A DNA stretch of 64,000 bases, from contig ML679962.1 of the NCBI GenBank assembly GCA_007922225.1, positions 29,929,563 through 29,993,562 on the forward strand, in the 5' to 3' direction. The DNA is from Emydura subglobosa. Its lineage: Eukaryota > Chordata > Testudines > Chelidae. Shown here one piece after another: positions 11,844-24,103 of this stretch; position 1 is the first letter of the stretch; each line of letters starts with the position of its first letter. The translations under genes and the position numbers were made by a program. The notes under the pieces are model-generated. The model was not told the DNA's origin and did no database searches. It worked only from the letters and a program-made list of their open reading frames with translations.

Positions 11844-12091
11844 CTCAAGCGCCAGCCATATTAATGCCCACAGCAGAGGGAAAGCGGCGCGAGGAAGAGG
11901 CGGCTCGGGGCTTCGGGCAGGGCAGAAGGGCACGAAACGCACCTCGCCGGGCAGGGGAAGAGAAGCGGAAAGGGAAGCGAAGGGATCGGCGGAGCTGGGT
12001 CGGCCGGATCGGGAGTTAAAACCCGGCACCCGGCCAGCAGCGCGCAGGGCTTTCTGCCTGTCAGATGCTCAGGCGACAGCCATGTTAATGC
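11844..12091 (-). promoter_or_regulatory. Pair of near-identical 24-bp motifs with YY1-type cores
   Basis: Two plus-strand copies at 11844-11867 and 12068-12091 share 21 of 24 positions. Each includes GCCATNTT, the YY1 consensus (GCCATATT at 11855-11862, GCCATGTT at 12079-12086), followed by AATGC. A third GCCATTTT lies on the minus strand at 11344-11337. In the HMGB3 sense direction each copy contains ATG GCT GNC GCY TGA, a four-codon open frame. Alternative first exons or an intronic enhancer are possible roles. Confidence 0.5.
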
Positions 12092-12665
12092 AGCGCAGAC
12101 AGCGGGCAGCGCAGCGCGCACGGCCGGCGAGCCCCCGCCGAGCCCAGCCGGGGCCAGCGGCGCCTTTTCCCCCGGCACCCGAGGAGGGGAAAAAAATATA
12201 TATATATCCCCTGCCCATGCAGGGGGGGGGGAAGTCAGCGCCGCTCCCGGGGCACGGACTGCGCCCGCCCCGGCGCTCCGGGCAGCGCGACCCGGCAGCA
12301 GCGCCGCACGCCCGGCGCCGCGCTCGACCCTCCGCGGAGCCCGGGCAGCCCTGCGGGAGGGTTTTATTTAGGGACCCGGTGGGGGAGGGGAAAAAGGGGG
12401 TGTTGGGCGCCTCTGCCCAGCTTGCCCCCCCCGCTACACCCCCCCCCGGGGCTGCACCCAGAGCCGGGAGCGGAGCCTTTCGTGCCGAGAGAGAGGGGAA
12501 AGGGGAAAAGTTGTTGAATCCGCCCGGGGAGCGGCGGGAGCCGGCGGAGAGGGAAGGGGGAGAGAAAAGGGAGCGAAGGAGGGAGAGGAAAGGGAGGATC
12601 GGGCGCCGGGAGGAGAAGCCAGGGCAGCCGCCCCCCGAAAAGTTGCCCGGCGGAGCCGACCGTAC

Positions 12666-12745
12666 CTGTATTGTTCGCGAGTCTCGGCAGGAGCTGGGAG
12701 CGCAGGGCACGACGCTGGGCTCAGCACTGCTCGGCTCAGCCTCGC
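12666..12745 (-). other. HMGB3: Probable non-coding exon 1 of HMGB3 (5' end approximate)
   Basis: On the minus strand the sequence AACAATACAG is followed by GTACGG, a plausible donor with its last exon base at 12666. It lies just downstream of the CCAAT boxes and inside the CpG island. Vertebrate HMGB genes have an untranslated first exon, and exon 2 here starts seven bases before the ATG, so such an exon is required. The transcription start is a guess. Other donors in the island could serve alternative first exons. Confidence 0.5.
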
Positions 12746-12770
12746 GTTGGCTGCCTCCGAGAGCGGCCTG

Positions 12771-12864
12771 ATTGGCTGCCGGGCTCCGCCGTTTAAAACA
12801 ACCTCCTCGCCCCGCCATTGGAAGGCAGGCTCATGAATATGTATCGCAGCCGGCCACCCATTGG
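12771..12864 (-). promoter_or_regulatory. HMGB3: HMGB3 promoter: three CCAAT boxes and a TTTAAA element
   Basis: CCAAT (ATTGG on the plus strand) occurs at 12771-12775, 12817-12821 and 12860-12864. All three have the same orientation, with 46 and 43 bp between starts. A TTTTAAA word lies at about 12792-12798, between the first and second boxes. CCAAT arrays bind NF-Y and are common in promoters of proliferation-linked chromatin genes. Binding is inferred. Confidence 0.65.
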
Positions 12865-13300
12865 CCGGCGCTGGCCCAGCTCGCGTTCATTCAAAAAGAA
12901 AACGCCCGCCTGGGCCAAGGGAGGGCCCGGCCAGCCGAGCCGGACGGCCGGGGGAAAAAGTTTACGGCGTGAGCGAGTGTGGACCGGGGCTGCCGCCCGG
13001 GGTAGCCCAACCTCCGCAGCCCCCAACGCCTCTGCATCGGCCACGTCTGCCCGGCCACCGCAGGACCCCTGGCGCGGCTGACCCCGTGCGTCCGGACCCC
13101 TCCGCTGCCTCACACGGCTGCGGGGTACAGCGCCGAGCATTTGGACACGGGCTGTGTAAAGCGTGCGCCGACTCTCCGGGCGGTCTCGGTACGCGCTGCC
13201 TGTACAGGGCAGGTGTCAAACGCCGGCCCCTGGCTCAGCGCCCTGCCAGGCGGCCACAGGTCCGGAGTTAACTGGCTGCGGGTTGATCCGCTCCGATCCT

Positions 13301-15944
13301 CCTCTAATTCTGGGAAACCCAGCCGTGCTTCAAGGGATTGTAAGACTCAGCCCCAGATGCTACACTCCGTCCTGCTCGCTTTCGGGCCGTTCACTTCGTC
13401 GTCCCTTTAACGAGGCTGCGCCCCTCCCGGCACAAATTCGGAGCCGGTCCAAGAGCTCTGGTCTAGGATAATCTATGTGGAGCAGATCAGAAGTGAATTC
13501 TGGAAAGACAGATCGCGGAGGCAAAATTCCATGCAACAGGACAAGGAACTTTTAACTGCAGCGAGATCTTTACCCGCCCCTTGGATGAGTGAAATAGAGC
13601 AACTGGTGGGCTCAATAGATGGGAGGAGCTCATTCTTTATTTTGACAGGATATACATTTTATTTACATCACACGGAGTAGGCATTTAAAAAGGAGGAAAA
13701 TGAGATTGGGCAGGGGAGAAAAGCAGAAAGGAGCGAGGCTCTTCCTAAATGCAGAAAGAAATAAAGAATTCAAAGGAGGAGAAAGGGGAAGATGAGAGAA
13801 ATGAAGAGAAGAGGAAATAGGGACCCAGTAGGGCTGATCGAGAAATAAAAATATCATAGGGGAGAGAATGGAGAGCAGAAAAAGCACTTCAGGGGATAGG
13901 CTTGAAACAATTAGCCTATAATAGCCATTTATTGGCAATTTGCCCCCAAACCAGTAAAGACCTGAGTCTGATTTCAATGGGTCTATTTGCAGAATAACTA
14001 GTTACTACCCCCTGAATAAGGGTAACAGAACTGGATCTGAAATAAACTCTGATAGCGTGTTACAAATAATAGAGAAAGTAACTAACTAAATTTAATCTAA
14101 TTATTCATATTATTAAAAAAAAAAAACCCAGAATCCAATAAACCAGAACTGCCAACTACTGACCTGCTTCCACAGTTTGTTCCATATAAAGTTTTTGAGA
14201 TTTAGCTTTTATTATTGGAGCATTTGGAATTTTATGAAACAGGTAGACAGAAACTTCCAGCTGAGCAATCTTAACACAGCTCTGTGAGTCAGATGGGTAA
14301 AGCACCTCCCCCTTTTGGCTCACCTAAAAGAGAGGTTTCCTACAGATCATCTGCCAAATGGTTAAACTGGTGCTAGTGACCTCCCGCAGTTGTTGGTTGA
14401 CTAAGAAAACTGATCTGTTATTTTAAGGCTGGAGTGGTATGACACAGAAACCACTACATACAATACACTCAGAGTGGTTTTATGTGAGTGACAAGGAAAA
14501 AATAATTGATGGGATAGATGGATGGTTTGGGAATGGCCCTATTTCCTCACTTTTTCTTCAACATCCCCTTTTTCAAGATGGTTTAACTGGCGTTATAAGC
14601 AAGGACAATAGAAATCAACAGAGAATTTTAGCAAAATCTGCACAGAATTTCTCCCCCAAACCTGCTGAATTTTATTAAAGATAACGGTCAAAATTATGCT
14701 TTGATTTCTCATTCAGTTTTTTGGCTTTAATTGGTCCTTGCCCTATTTCTCTGTTTTAAAACTGGAGATCATAAGACAAGGGGAAGGAATCCATTCATAA
14801 ATGTTAATCAGGATACTTCAAGTGACCATAGTTTAGAGAAACCTCACAATATAAGGCAAATTGCACTACTACAGCAGAATCCCTTTCTAGGGGACAAGCA
14901 TCACTTTCACCTATTTTTAAGGATCATTGCAAGTATCTAAAAATATTTTCAATTAAATCTTGTTTAGGGACAACATGGAGCGGTGGGATTTGTGTTCTGA
15001 ATTTTCATGCTGCGATTTATTCCCTGTCTCGCTGGAAAGGTCAGTACAGGTTGGGAGCGCTATGAAAGCAGCATGACAAGGCCTTACTTTGGAGGGCAGA
15101 ACTAATGTCTCTGACATGACCTCTCTAGCCAAGCAAGGAGCAGCACTGATAGTTTCCAAAGAACCCATCCCATCCCAAGGAAAGGCCAAGGAAAGTCACC
15201 ACTAGCGAAGGATCAGAGGCAAACAAGCTTGTCCTGAAGACCCTGGGATGAGAAAACTTTGACAGCAGATGTTTGGTGAATTGGGGATTCAGGGGAGAGA
15301 TTTTGGCAACAGAGAGTGGGTTTAAGGGCCTTGTCCGGGGAACTTGCTGCAGGGTCTTGAAAGTAGAGGGTTTGTCTCCAAGAGTGGAAGGATTAGGCAG
15401 GATTAGCAGGAATTAGGATTAGAGGGGCACTGGGTTGAGTGATCCCGGATGCAGATCACTGAGGATACAGGTTACTGAGTATGGAAGCGTTGCTTGCTGA
15501 TCCCCTGCCTTTCCTCTACTACCACATAGACATCCTGAGGCCTCTTCTCAATGTAATGAAATGGTTAGGGCCCAGCTGGCTGCCAAGCTACTGAGCTAAC
15601 AGCAGGAGTCTGGGAACTGCTAGATCCCAGTGTTTGCTAGATCGTGTAACACCAGGATTTGGGATGCCCAACTCATTTATACCTCCTTTGGCACATAATT
15701 AATTGGAGATGCCAGGAAATGGTTCACGGTAAAGTATGTATGGCTGTCAAGTAAGGGGAGTGGCATACGAATATACTGAAAATATGACAAACCCAGGATT
15801 TTTCTAACCAACAGAGGCATCTTGCCCTGTGCCCGGGTGAGGAAATCCTTGAAAGTGAAAATCTCAGCTACCTGACAAAACATTAATGGAGACAACTCTA
15901 CTAATGGTTCCAACAACAACCGAGTTGGCCCTGAGGATTGTGGC
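13301..15944. other. Upstream flank of HMGB3, no gene seen
   Basis: The CpG island fades by about 13.4 kb. A purine-rich plus-strand stretch follows at about 13690-13880 (AGGAGGAAAATGAG, GAAGAGAAGAGGAAAT). No coding exon is supported. Confidence 0.55.
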
Positions 15945-16020
15945 TTCACTGCACAGTTAAGCAGGGTGATTGATCAGTACCTGGGTTAGGTTAACCCAGG
16001 TGAGTGTTCTGTATCCTCAC
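15945..16020. repeat. Related fragment of the CATCCTCACTGCA element
   Basis: CTTCACTGCACAGTTAAGC and CTGGGTTAGGTTAACCCAGG (a strong palindrome at about 15981-16000) followed by GTATCCTCACTA. Similar pieces occur in the neighbour at 16191. Confidence 0.4.
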
Positions 16021-16190
16021 TATTTCTGCATTCGTGCATGTGTCATGTGCATACCTCAAGGTTCTTGGTGGTGAAATGCTCTAGGATTCTTTCCCAGTCA
16101 GTTACATCAATTTGAGGAGAATTTGTCTGTCCTTTGGAGGGAATTGCGGGAAAGCCAGAGAAGACGATCAACATTCAAATTATTTAGCCT

Positions 16191-16378
16191 GCATCCTCAC
16201 TGCAAAGTGGGTAGATTCCAGCTCAAGTGAAAGCGTAGCTTGAGCTCTTACCCACACCCCCAGCTAGGTAAACTAGCCTAGTCTTAGAGCATCTACAAAC
16301 TTGAGTAAGAGGATTTCCTGTGTGGAGGGTGGTAGGGGGATTTGGGTTAAGCCCAAGTTAACTGTGCAGTGAGAACAT
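16191..16378. repeat. Possible MITE with CATCCTCACTGCA ends
   Basis: Left CTGCATCCTCACTGCAAAGT is roughly mirrored by CAAGTTAACTGTGCAGTGAG AACATA at the right. The interior has a CAGCTCAAG / CTTGAGCTC mini-palindrome at about 16217-16240. Confidence 0.45.
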
Positions 16379-19300
16379 ATTTAAGGGTAGGTGGGTCAAA
16401 GATTCTCAGCTTTGTGTAACACTGGTCCTCTGGAACAGAATTAGGCCAAAACTGAGCACTTTTGAAACTCCAATCCTGAACTGTTAACTTGTTTATTCCT
16501 TCAGAGTGCAAAGCGATGCAGAGGTATTTGGAAATAGCCTTTAAACAATAGCAGCAAACGAAGCATTCATTGACCCTGTTCATCTCACTAGCACATTCAC
16601 TCAGAAATTCAGTGACGGATGGTATTTTAGAGTGGGATTTTTAAAAAGCACTCAGCTCTGACCTAACTGGGCTCTCCCGTGGATGTCAGTGGGCTTCTGA
16701 GTTAACATGCTAGTGAGATGATCAGAGACAATTAACATTCTTGCTGCTGTTTGAGGCTGATTATAGACAAAAGGGGATCATTTCACATTCCGAAGGCTTT
16801 CTTTGCAACTAAAAGTTTGGGTTTTTTTAAACTGAAAGCTCGAATTCTGTAGAAAACAAAAAGTCCCAAAGATCTATGTGCAGGCCTTAATTTCTTGCAA
16901 TGTGTGGAAATTCCACACATGTTGATTATTTCATGTCTGTGGTTTTAAGGCCGAATTCCAACCTATGTAACTATAGCATCTCAGCCAGTGAATCTATTTC
17001 CACTTTAACCTATGAAACAAAAGAGTTATCTTAAATACACGGTGAAAACAGAAAATACAATTTGCAATGGTATTTAAAGAGCATGCCTGTCCCTGCAAGT
17101 TTGGAGAACCAGAGGTTACTATGATCCTAATTTAACTCTATGGAAAGCAATGTTGCAACAATTAAATATTAGTCCAACTGGATAGATGACCCTGAGTCCC
17201 CTATTCTGGTAGTTTTAGCAGTGACTGCAGGCCACAATATATAAACACCTCTGCAATGGTAGCATTAGCCCCATTTGCACTCACAGAAGTAATTATTGTC
17301 AGATGTATTTAACTGAGGGGTGGAAATAATTTAAAAAAAAATACTTCATCAACAGGCAGATCAGGCAGCAGTTCAAACCCTTTCTCTAGCATAGAGAGGG
17401 GATAAAACAGAAACTGACACTTATCTTTATATATAGGTGTATTTCACCATCTATTTTTCTCTGCAACTTTCTCCCTGGTCATGTCAGGTTTTTCTTTTGC
17501 TTTTATTTAGCTCAGTTTCACTGCCCCCAACCCATCCCTGGTTCTTTATCCACATACATTGTCCTACTCATGTCCTCCCTCCCGGTTGGTTCCCTGACTC
17601 CCTCTTCCTCAAGCAAGTCCTTCTGCTGTGACTGTACTTCCTTCAGATTTCTCATTTGTCCAGCTATCCAGTTCCACCTGCCACTTCCAGCAGTCACTAG
17701 AAGCTTCTGGTTCCAACATGCCATCCCTTCTTTTTATGGAACATTATCTAAAACATTCTGGACCAAAATTCTAGGTGGGGGAAATGGACAAAACTCCAGT
17801 GAAGTCAGCGGAGCTATGCCCATTGACACCAGCAGAGAACCTGTCTCAGTTTGCTGTATGAACAAGAATAGAGAAGAAAAGAACCATGTAATACAAATTA
17901 AATAAACTAAAAATAATCCACACTATATTTTACTGCCATGATAAATATGTAGACCTTTTAAAAATAGGAGGATGTAACCAGTAGAAATAACCATTGTAAT
18001 TTCCCGCAGATTTAGATTATGCTAGGATCCAGTCCTAAATCAAAAAAGAAAACTAAACTATCAAGGTTTCCATGCACTTTAATTAGTGTGTAATCCAGAC
18101 CATATTCGCTCCTAATAATAATCTTTATGATCTAGTTAGTATATCATATCAAGATTCACAGCTCCCTATACTGCAAGGAAATACACTGGTATCAACTCTC
18201 TGTACCCTACAGTATATTTCTTCTCTCTGTAAATTAACTCAATGGATCCTGTGTACTCTGTGGCATAACCTGGATGTACTATAATGAACACAAACAGCAG
18301 CCCACTATGGGGCCATCTAAAAGGCTTTGTACAGATTAGCATCCAGAAATTCAGATGTTCATATGACATTTATCCAGACATTGAAACTAATGGATTAAGG
18401 TTCTTATTAGAAGTGGACCCAGAAAACAAATCCAAACCTAATGTAACTCTACTGGAAATCTGATGCAACTACAACTGTACAGTAGTCCAGCCCCTATGAA
18501 CAAAGTGAAAATAATCCATAAATTAACTGTAGGTTGTAGTCTATAAATAATCCATAAAGCAGTAGTTCTCATCACTTTAGGGTCTGCCTAACCAGTAATT
18601 GATCACATTGGGTGTTGTGCATACTGAGCTAAAGGTCAGCGATCACAGATCAATGTCATTCATCTAGAAGTAAATTCCCCAATGAAAATCAATGATAAAA
18701 GGACTTTTGCAATTAAAAAAAGATGGATAAGGTTTTTCCAAGTTATTATATGAAACAATCCACACTATAAATACAACTGTGTTGAAGACCCTGGGACAAT
18801 ACAGTTGACAATTCATCTGGTTACATGACAGCTATAGATAGTTGTGTAGACAGAAAATTAGATGTGCTCCATAACCATGCTAAAGTCTGAGGCATCTAGC
18901 CTCTCCCAGTCAATTTAAAACCATTACATATGGCAACAAATAGCTAATCATCATCAATAGACGCATCGTCATAGTATCTGTGAACACTTCATATGGCTTA
19001 GATTTAACAACACTTCCCCCCAACATATAGCACAGGGGTTCCCAACCCGCAAGCTGGTCTTTCAAAGTGGCCCACCATGCCCCTCCCGCTGGCTGCAGAA
19101 GGAAGCCGCTGCCTAAGGACTCAGACAGAGTGTGTTGCCGCGGGACTAAAAGACTGGTGCAGGCCAAGGGGACGGGAGATCAGCGCTCCAGCAGAGAGCA
19201 CGGCAAAGCTGTCTCCTCACTGATGTCCCATCCCCCTGGCTGCAGAAGGGATCCACTGCCTAGGGACCCAGGTGGAGCGCATGGGCTACAGGACGCATGC

Positions 19301-22300
19301 CATTTCCCTGCTGCAGCCTCACTGAACTCCTTCTGTGTGGCTGAAGGGGGTAGGGCTGCTGGCGGAGACGGGTGGCCCTTCAGGGTTGTAAAAATGATAT
19401 CTGTGGCCCTCGAGCTGAAAAGGTTGGGAACCACTGCTCTAGCATATACTAATGCTCTGCAGCATCAAGTTATCAGCCTTAAAGGATAGAGAGGGAGAAA
19501 CCAATCAATAAGATAAAGTACAGGAGATTTCAGAACGAGTGCCTGGACAAAGATAATTGGGTTCTAAGAGCCAGCTTCAGCACCCAGTGATGTCAGTGGA
19601 ACCTTCCCATTGATTGCATTGAGTGATGGATCAGTCCCCCGAAACGTAACCAGGTTTAGACACGTTTGAGAGAATTCCAGAAGACAGGCGTGGCCAGTCA
19701 GTCAGAAGACAGAATGGCCAGTCTCCCCTGGATCTCAGCGGAAGTGTTTGGTGGGACTACATAAGTCATTTATCCTTCATTGTAGTTACAAGTGGCCCAT
19801 AAACACCCTCCCTGCTGATTTTGCTCCCACAGTTCACCAGGGGTTACAGATGACTTGTGCTGGACGAAACACAAAGGGAAATGGCTAGAGTGCTGGTGAC
19901 ATAAGTCTTGAGGTGGATCTGATCAGCTGCAGCATGTAGACTCAGCTGTCTTTCATATTGCTAACTGTGAAGTTTTGTTGGCATTTCTTCAGTCATTAAT
20001 AAAAATGGACAGGATTGCTCTTGAATGGTTCCATTTCCATCCTGGAGATCCCAGTTACTAGGCTTGGGGCAATTATTCTGTCCCAAAAGTTCTCTCATAT
20101 AGGATCTGCTTTAAAAACCTTTCTTGTTCAGCACTGATGACTGACTGTTAGGCGAGTCAGTGAGGAAACATGGGCTGCAGTATTTTCAGTATGCAGAGGA
20201 TACTCCGCCACTTTGCATCTGATTAGTGCAGAGGAACCAATGACCCAGAATCAGAGTGTGGAAGGTGCTGAGTTGGCTCAGGTTTAATTCAGATAAGACT
20301 GATGTGGTAGTAGGGGAAACAATCAGAAGAAATAGGAATGGGAATATCTACACCTTAGTTGAGGCAGTACATCTGCCATTCACAGATCCGGTTCCATTCC
20401 TGGAGCTACAGGGACAGATGTTATTAGATGATCTAACAAACAGTAGTACCCAGAAAGTTTTTTCCCCCCCCTCCATGAACATCTGGCCCGAAGAATGTGG
20501 CCTTTTTCCTTTGGTGTAGACCTTGTTACCTTTGTCTCTTCAAGACTGGACTGTTGTAATGCGTTGCACATTGGAATCACTCAGAGGTGCAAGCTAGTGC
20601 AGAAAGTGCATCGTACAAGAAGCATGTAACATTGATGCTTTAAGTCCTGCATTCTCTCACTGTAGGTTTCTAGATGGAGTTCAAGGATCTGTTCTTATCC
20701 CTGAATGGTTTGGAACCTGTTACCTGAGGGACTGCCTCTCTCGCCGGGCCACACGACACAACTGAGATCATAGGAGGCCCAACAAGCAAGAGCTCTTTCC
20801 ATACAAAAAAGGAGCAGGTGGCAGGTGTTCTCTGTGAATACCTTGATTTGTTAACTTCTGAGCACAGTGAAAGGCTTATTCTTCCTAGCAGGCATTTTAG
20901 GGAGGGTGCAAGTCCATCAGTGCGGGGACTGGAGGCTGTAGGGTGATTTAGGATACATTTGGACACGGCTTTAGTTATTGTGGGAGACTCTATTCATTAG
21001 AAACTTTGTAACTGGAAAAATTGATGAGTTGGATAACTGAAGATTTTTCATTGTGTGTTTTAAATATAGGGAGGGTTTAGAGTTCTGCACAGAAAGTAGG
21101 ACAAAATATCCTTAATTAAATAATAAATGCTACCAATAAACTTTGCATATTTTTCAGAAATAAAGCATGGAAATTTCCAGTTAGTATATCTTGTCAAGGG
21201 GGGCTGCTTCCCCCTACTTGGTCATGGGTATAAGACAACATTTTTGCCTAAATGGGAAAATAAATGATTAGATCAAATCACTCACATTTCTTCTCCAAGA
21301 TGTTAGATGCACCCCTAGTGCTTGAGTTATATTACAAACTAAAGAGGAAGGGGGATTTCTGCAGGTGACCCTTGTTAAAATACTGGCACCATATTGTAGG
21401 GCAGGGCAGAGCTTCAGCTGGGGTGGGAAGGAAGCGAGCAAGGAGGAAAGGAAGCACTGAGAATAGGTATGTATTTTTGGAAATCACATTTTCATTCTTT
21501 CTTTTCCCATAAACAACATAAGATACAACTGCATACAATTACAATGTATTTAACGTGAATACTTCCATCTTTCCCTAATGAAGTAGGAACAATGTTGTTT
21601 TTAAAAAAAAAAAAAGATGGGTATTTAGAAATTTGGTCATTCCACATACTAAGAGGAGGGCTCCCCAGCCAGTAAAAAGTTATGTAGGATGTTAACTTTT
21701 TTTTTGTAACTTTGCCTTAATAAAAAGATTTTTCAAAAAACAAACCCAGGGATAGGTGAGCTTCCTTAAAGACTTTGCAAACTTCCTAACCTACTCTCTA
21801 GGTATGCAAACCCATTTCAAGTTTGAAGGCAATTTCCCTCTAAACCCAACTGTTGTCTGTGGGCCCAAATCCATACACTGTCAAAGCTGCCACTGAAAAT
21901 CTATACAGGTTTGCCTTGATTAAAGATTTACAAGTTGCAATGAAAGGCTTTTAATAAAGCAACCCAAAATCTTATGGTTTGTGTCTTCACCTAAAAGGTG
22001 TTGCTTATCCATCAACCAACAAAACACTAAGAGAGACGACAAAGAAAAATAAAAGATTATAACAAACGATAGAAAGCCAGATCAATTTGGGCTTACCTAG
22101 GCCTTCCCTTAACCCCACCAAGCACACCACACTTTCAAGTCATCAACAGCGTAAGGTATATTAGGCTTTTAAAAAAATCCATACAACTCCCATAGTTAGT
22201 GTTAAACTCTGGCATGCTGTCCTGTAATTAATACATCAGTGTCAAAATTCTGATCTCACAGCTATGGAGCCCCGCTGCAGGCAATGGGATTACACAGGTG

Positions 22301-22787
22301 AAAGCAAGGAAAGAATGTGACCTCTTGTATTTAAGTATAATTAGCCCACAGGATCCAGGGTTGTTGGCAGATTTTCCCCCACAGCTATACACAATGATCA
22401 CAGACAAAAACTCAGCAACAAGGAATGTTTTTCAAAATTTTGCTCCCCTGGGAAAAATATGTGATGTTCTATGGAAATGGCAAAATTATTTGGTCTCACT
22501 GTAAACATGGTAGATTTGGGTTCTAGCTCATCTCTTTCATTCTTTTTCTGTCTCTCCATCAGCTCTTTTGTTTTCCATTTGGTTATTGGTACATAGACAG
22601 CTGTGCCTGGTTGTCATATGCTGGATGTTATTGTTATGCCCTGGGATTTATTCCCAGCCACAAAATCAGCTGGAAAGGGGTTAAAGGAGGGAGAGACCCA
22701 AAACTACCTATGTGGAGGAATTCTCACAGTTCTTCCCCTTCTGGATACACCTTCATTGCCAAAAAATAGAAAGGAGGGTTTTCTTTT
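16379..22787. other. Intergenic stretch apart from the 19033 MITE
   Basis: AT-rich, with short frames only. A repeat-like GCACTCAGCTCTGACC segment occurs at about 16640. No exon is supported. Confidence 0.5.
19033..19436. mobile_element. hAT-type MITE (404 bp) with internal duplication
   Basis: The ends CAGGGGTTCCCAACC and GGTTGGGAACCACTG are inverted repeats with one mismatch. Flanks ATATAGCA (19025-19032) and CTCTAGCA (19437-19444) match at 6 of 8 positions. Inside, CTGGCTGCAGAAGG recurs at about 19089 and 19237, each followed by a CACTGCCTAGGGAC-like block, so the interior is partly duplicated. The 140-aa frame through it is not a gene. Confidence 0.82.
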
Positions 22788-22993
22788 TTTTACAGTGAGA
22801 TAACATATGCACGTTAGCTATCGCCTTATAAAGTCCTAGTGAAGACAAGGGTCTGTAGTTTTTACCACAATGTGGGTAGGCCACTAGGCCAGGTCCAACC
22901 TGCGTGGGAAGTATAGTGCTGACCTCACCTAGCTGCATCTCAATAAAACTGCCTGTGCCTGGACTCCACTAGGATTTTACAGTGAGATAGCAC
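22788..22993. repeat. Segment bounded by direct repeats TTTACAGTGAGATA
   Basis: TTTACAGTGAGATAACA (about 22789) recurs as TTTACAGTGAGATAGCA (about 22977), 188 bp apart. The segment between includes TGTAGTTTTTACCACAATG and GACCTCACCTAGCTGC. It may be an element with a direct repeat or a tandem pair remnant. Confidence 0.4.
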
Positions 22994-24074
22994 GCCTCAG
23001 TTCTGTTCCTTTGAAGCCCACCCCCACTTTTTTTTTTTTTTGGTAGTTAAGACATAGCCTTAGGCTTTGTCTAGACTAAGAAAAGTGGTCAAGTTTAGGT
23101 CGAGCATAGCTAGCTCATGTGAACTAAGCCCAACCTCATTTCAACCTTTTTCCTTCTAAAGGACTTAGTTTCTTATCCCTTAAACCTCTGGGTGTCAAAT
23201 TTTCAACCTATAAGCCAGATGCTGCCCACCTACAAATTCATCCATCCCCAACACCATTGTAACACTCCTCAGAATTTAAGATTTTCAAGAAATTAAGCTT
23301 CCAGCGCCTCTTTTTTTTCCAATGTACTGTCTGTGATCCTTTCAGTGCTGCCCTCATGGGTCTTCAGCACACAACCTGATCCCTTTAAAAAAGACAAACG
23401 TCTTCATCCAGCACCCTGGTGATGAGAACTTTGAAGCCCAGTGATATATAACAGGGCAGCAGACTCTAAGAGCCTGTGTAGTGTCGCTGTGGATGCTAAA
23501 ACCCTGTGTAAGATTCAGTGTAATTATTGCTCTGAATCCAGTTAGCTCCCATCAAGAAATTAAGAGGAAACTAGGGAGCTAGGACAGAGGAGATCCTACA
23601 GGGGAAGAATGGTGACATTTGGGGAGGAAGTTTAGGCTCAGGTTTATGTTGCATTATTGTTTCTGAGTTAACAACTAGAGCTGATTCCCCTCAGGGGTGA
23701 TAAGTTGGGACACCAGCATTTGTGTTCTCCGTCAGACTCAACTCGCTCACAGGGACAACTAAATCACTACAGAGCCAGGCAAAAAATACAGAACAGACTA
23801 CTCCACGAACTAATTTGCTCCTGCTATATTTCTAGCTGGTACATAACCCTTCTCAACTTCACCTCTTTAGAACTACTGAGCATTACACATGTGCCTAGCA
23901 CTTTGCACTATTCTATTTCTGCTTTGCTTTATCTGTTTGGATCCAGCTCCTTTTCTCATTGACTTGCCATTGATTTCAATGAGAGCAGAATAAGGCACCT
24001 AGCATGAATGTTTCATATACATACTTCATCACATACGTACAATTCAGTTACTCATCCAGTTACTGAATGTAAAA

Positions 24075-24103
24075 GCACACCCACACCCACCCACACACAC
24101 ACA
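24075..24103. repeat. (CA)n-like microsatellite
   Basis: GCACACCCACACCCACCCAC followed by ACACACACACAA. Imperfect. Confidence 0.85.

Larger units (their letters stand above)
9948..12665 (-). other. HMGB3: HMGB3 intron 1
   Basis: This is the first intron if exon 1 ends at 12666. Its 5' half lies in the CpG island; its 3' half (about 9.95-10.6 kb) is AT-rich. It contains A/T runs at about 10489-10512, 10720-10750 and 11057-11076, an AG-rich run at 11032-11055, and a less GC-rich block at about 11077-11150. No coding sequence is supported; long frames in the GC-rich part occur on both strands and reflect lack of stop codons. Confidence 0.5.
11140..13300. promoter_or_regulatory. HMGB3: CpG island over the HMGB3 promoter and intron 1
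   Basis: Dense CpG and G+C begin sharply near 11.15 kb and fade by about 13.3-13.4 kb, in contrast to AT-rich sequence on both sides. It covers the inferred first exon and upstream region. An unmethylated island of this kind fits a broadly expressed chromatin gene. Boundaries were judged by eye. Confidence 0.85.

Noticed and set aside
12069..12818. 249-aa open frame on the minus strand (and a 229-aa frame on the plus strand) in the HMGB3 island
   Set aside because: Both strands and several frames are open because GC-rich DNA has few stop codons. The translations are Pro/Arg/Gly-rich with no domain, and they overlap the promoter.
19067..19489. 140-aa plus-strand frame
   Set aside because: Lies almost wholly inside the 19033-19436 MITE; composition follows the element.
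24075..24103. Tandem repeats considered as CRISPR-like arrays
   Set aside because: Simple CA repeat with no spacers. The genome is vertebrate.
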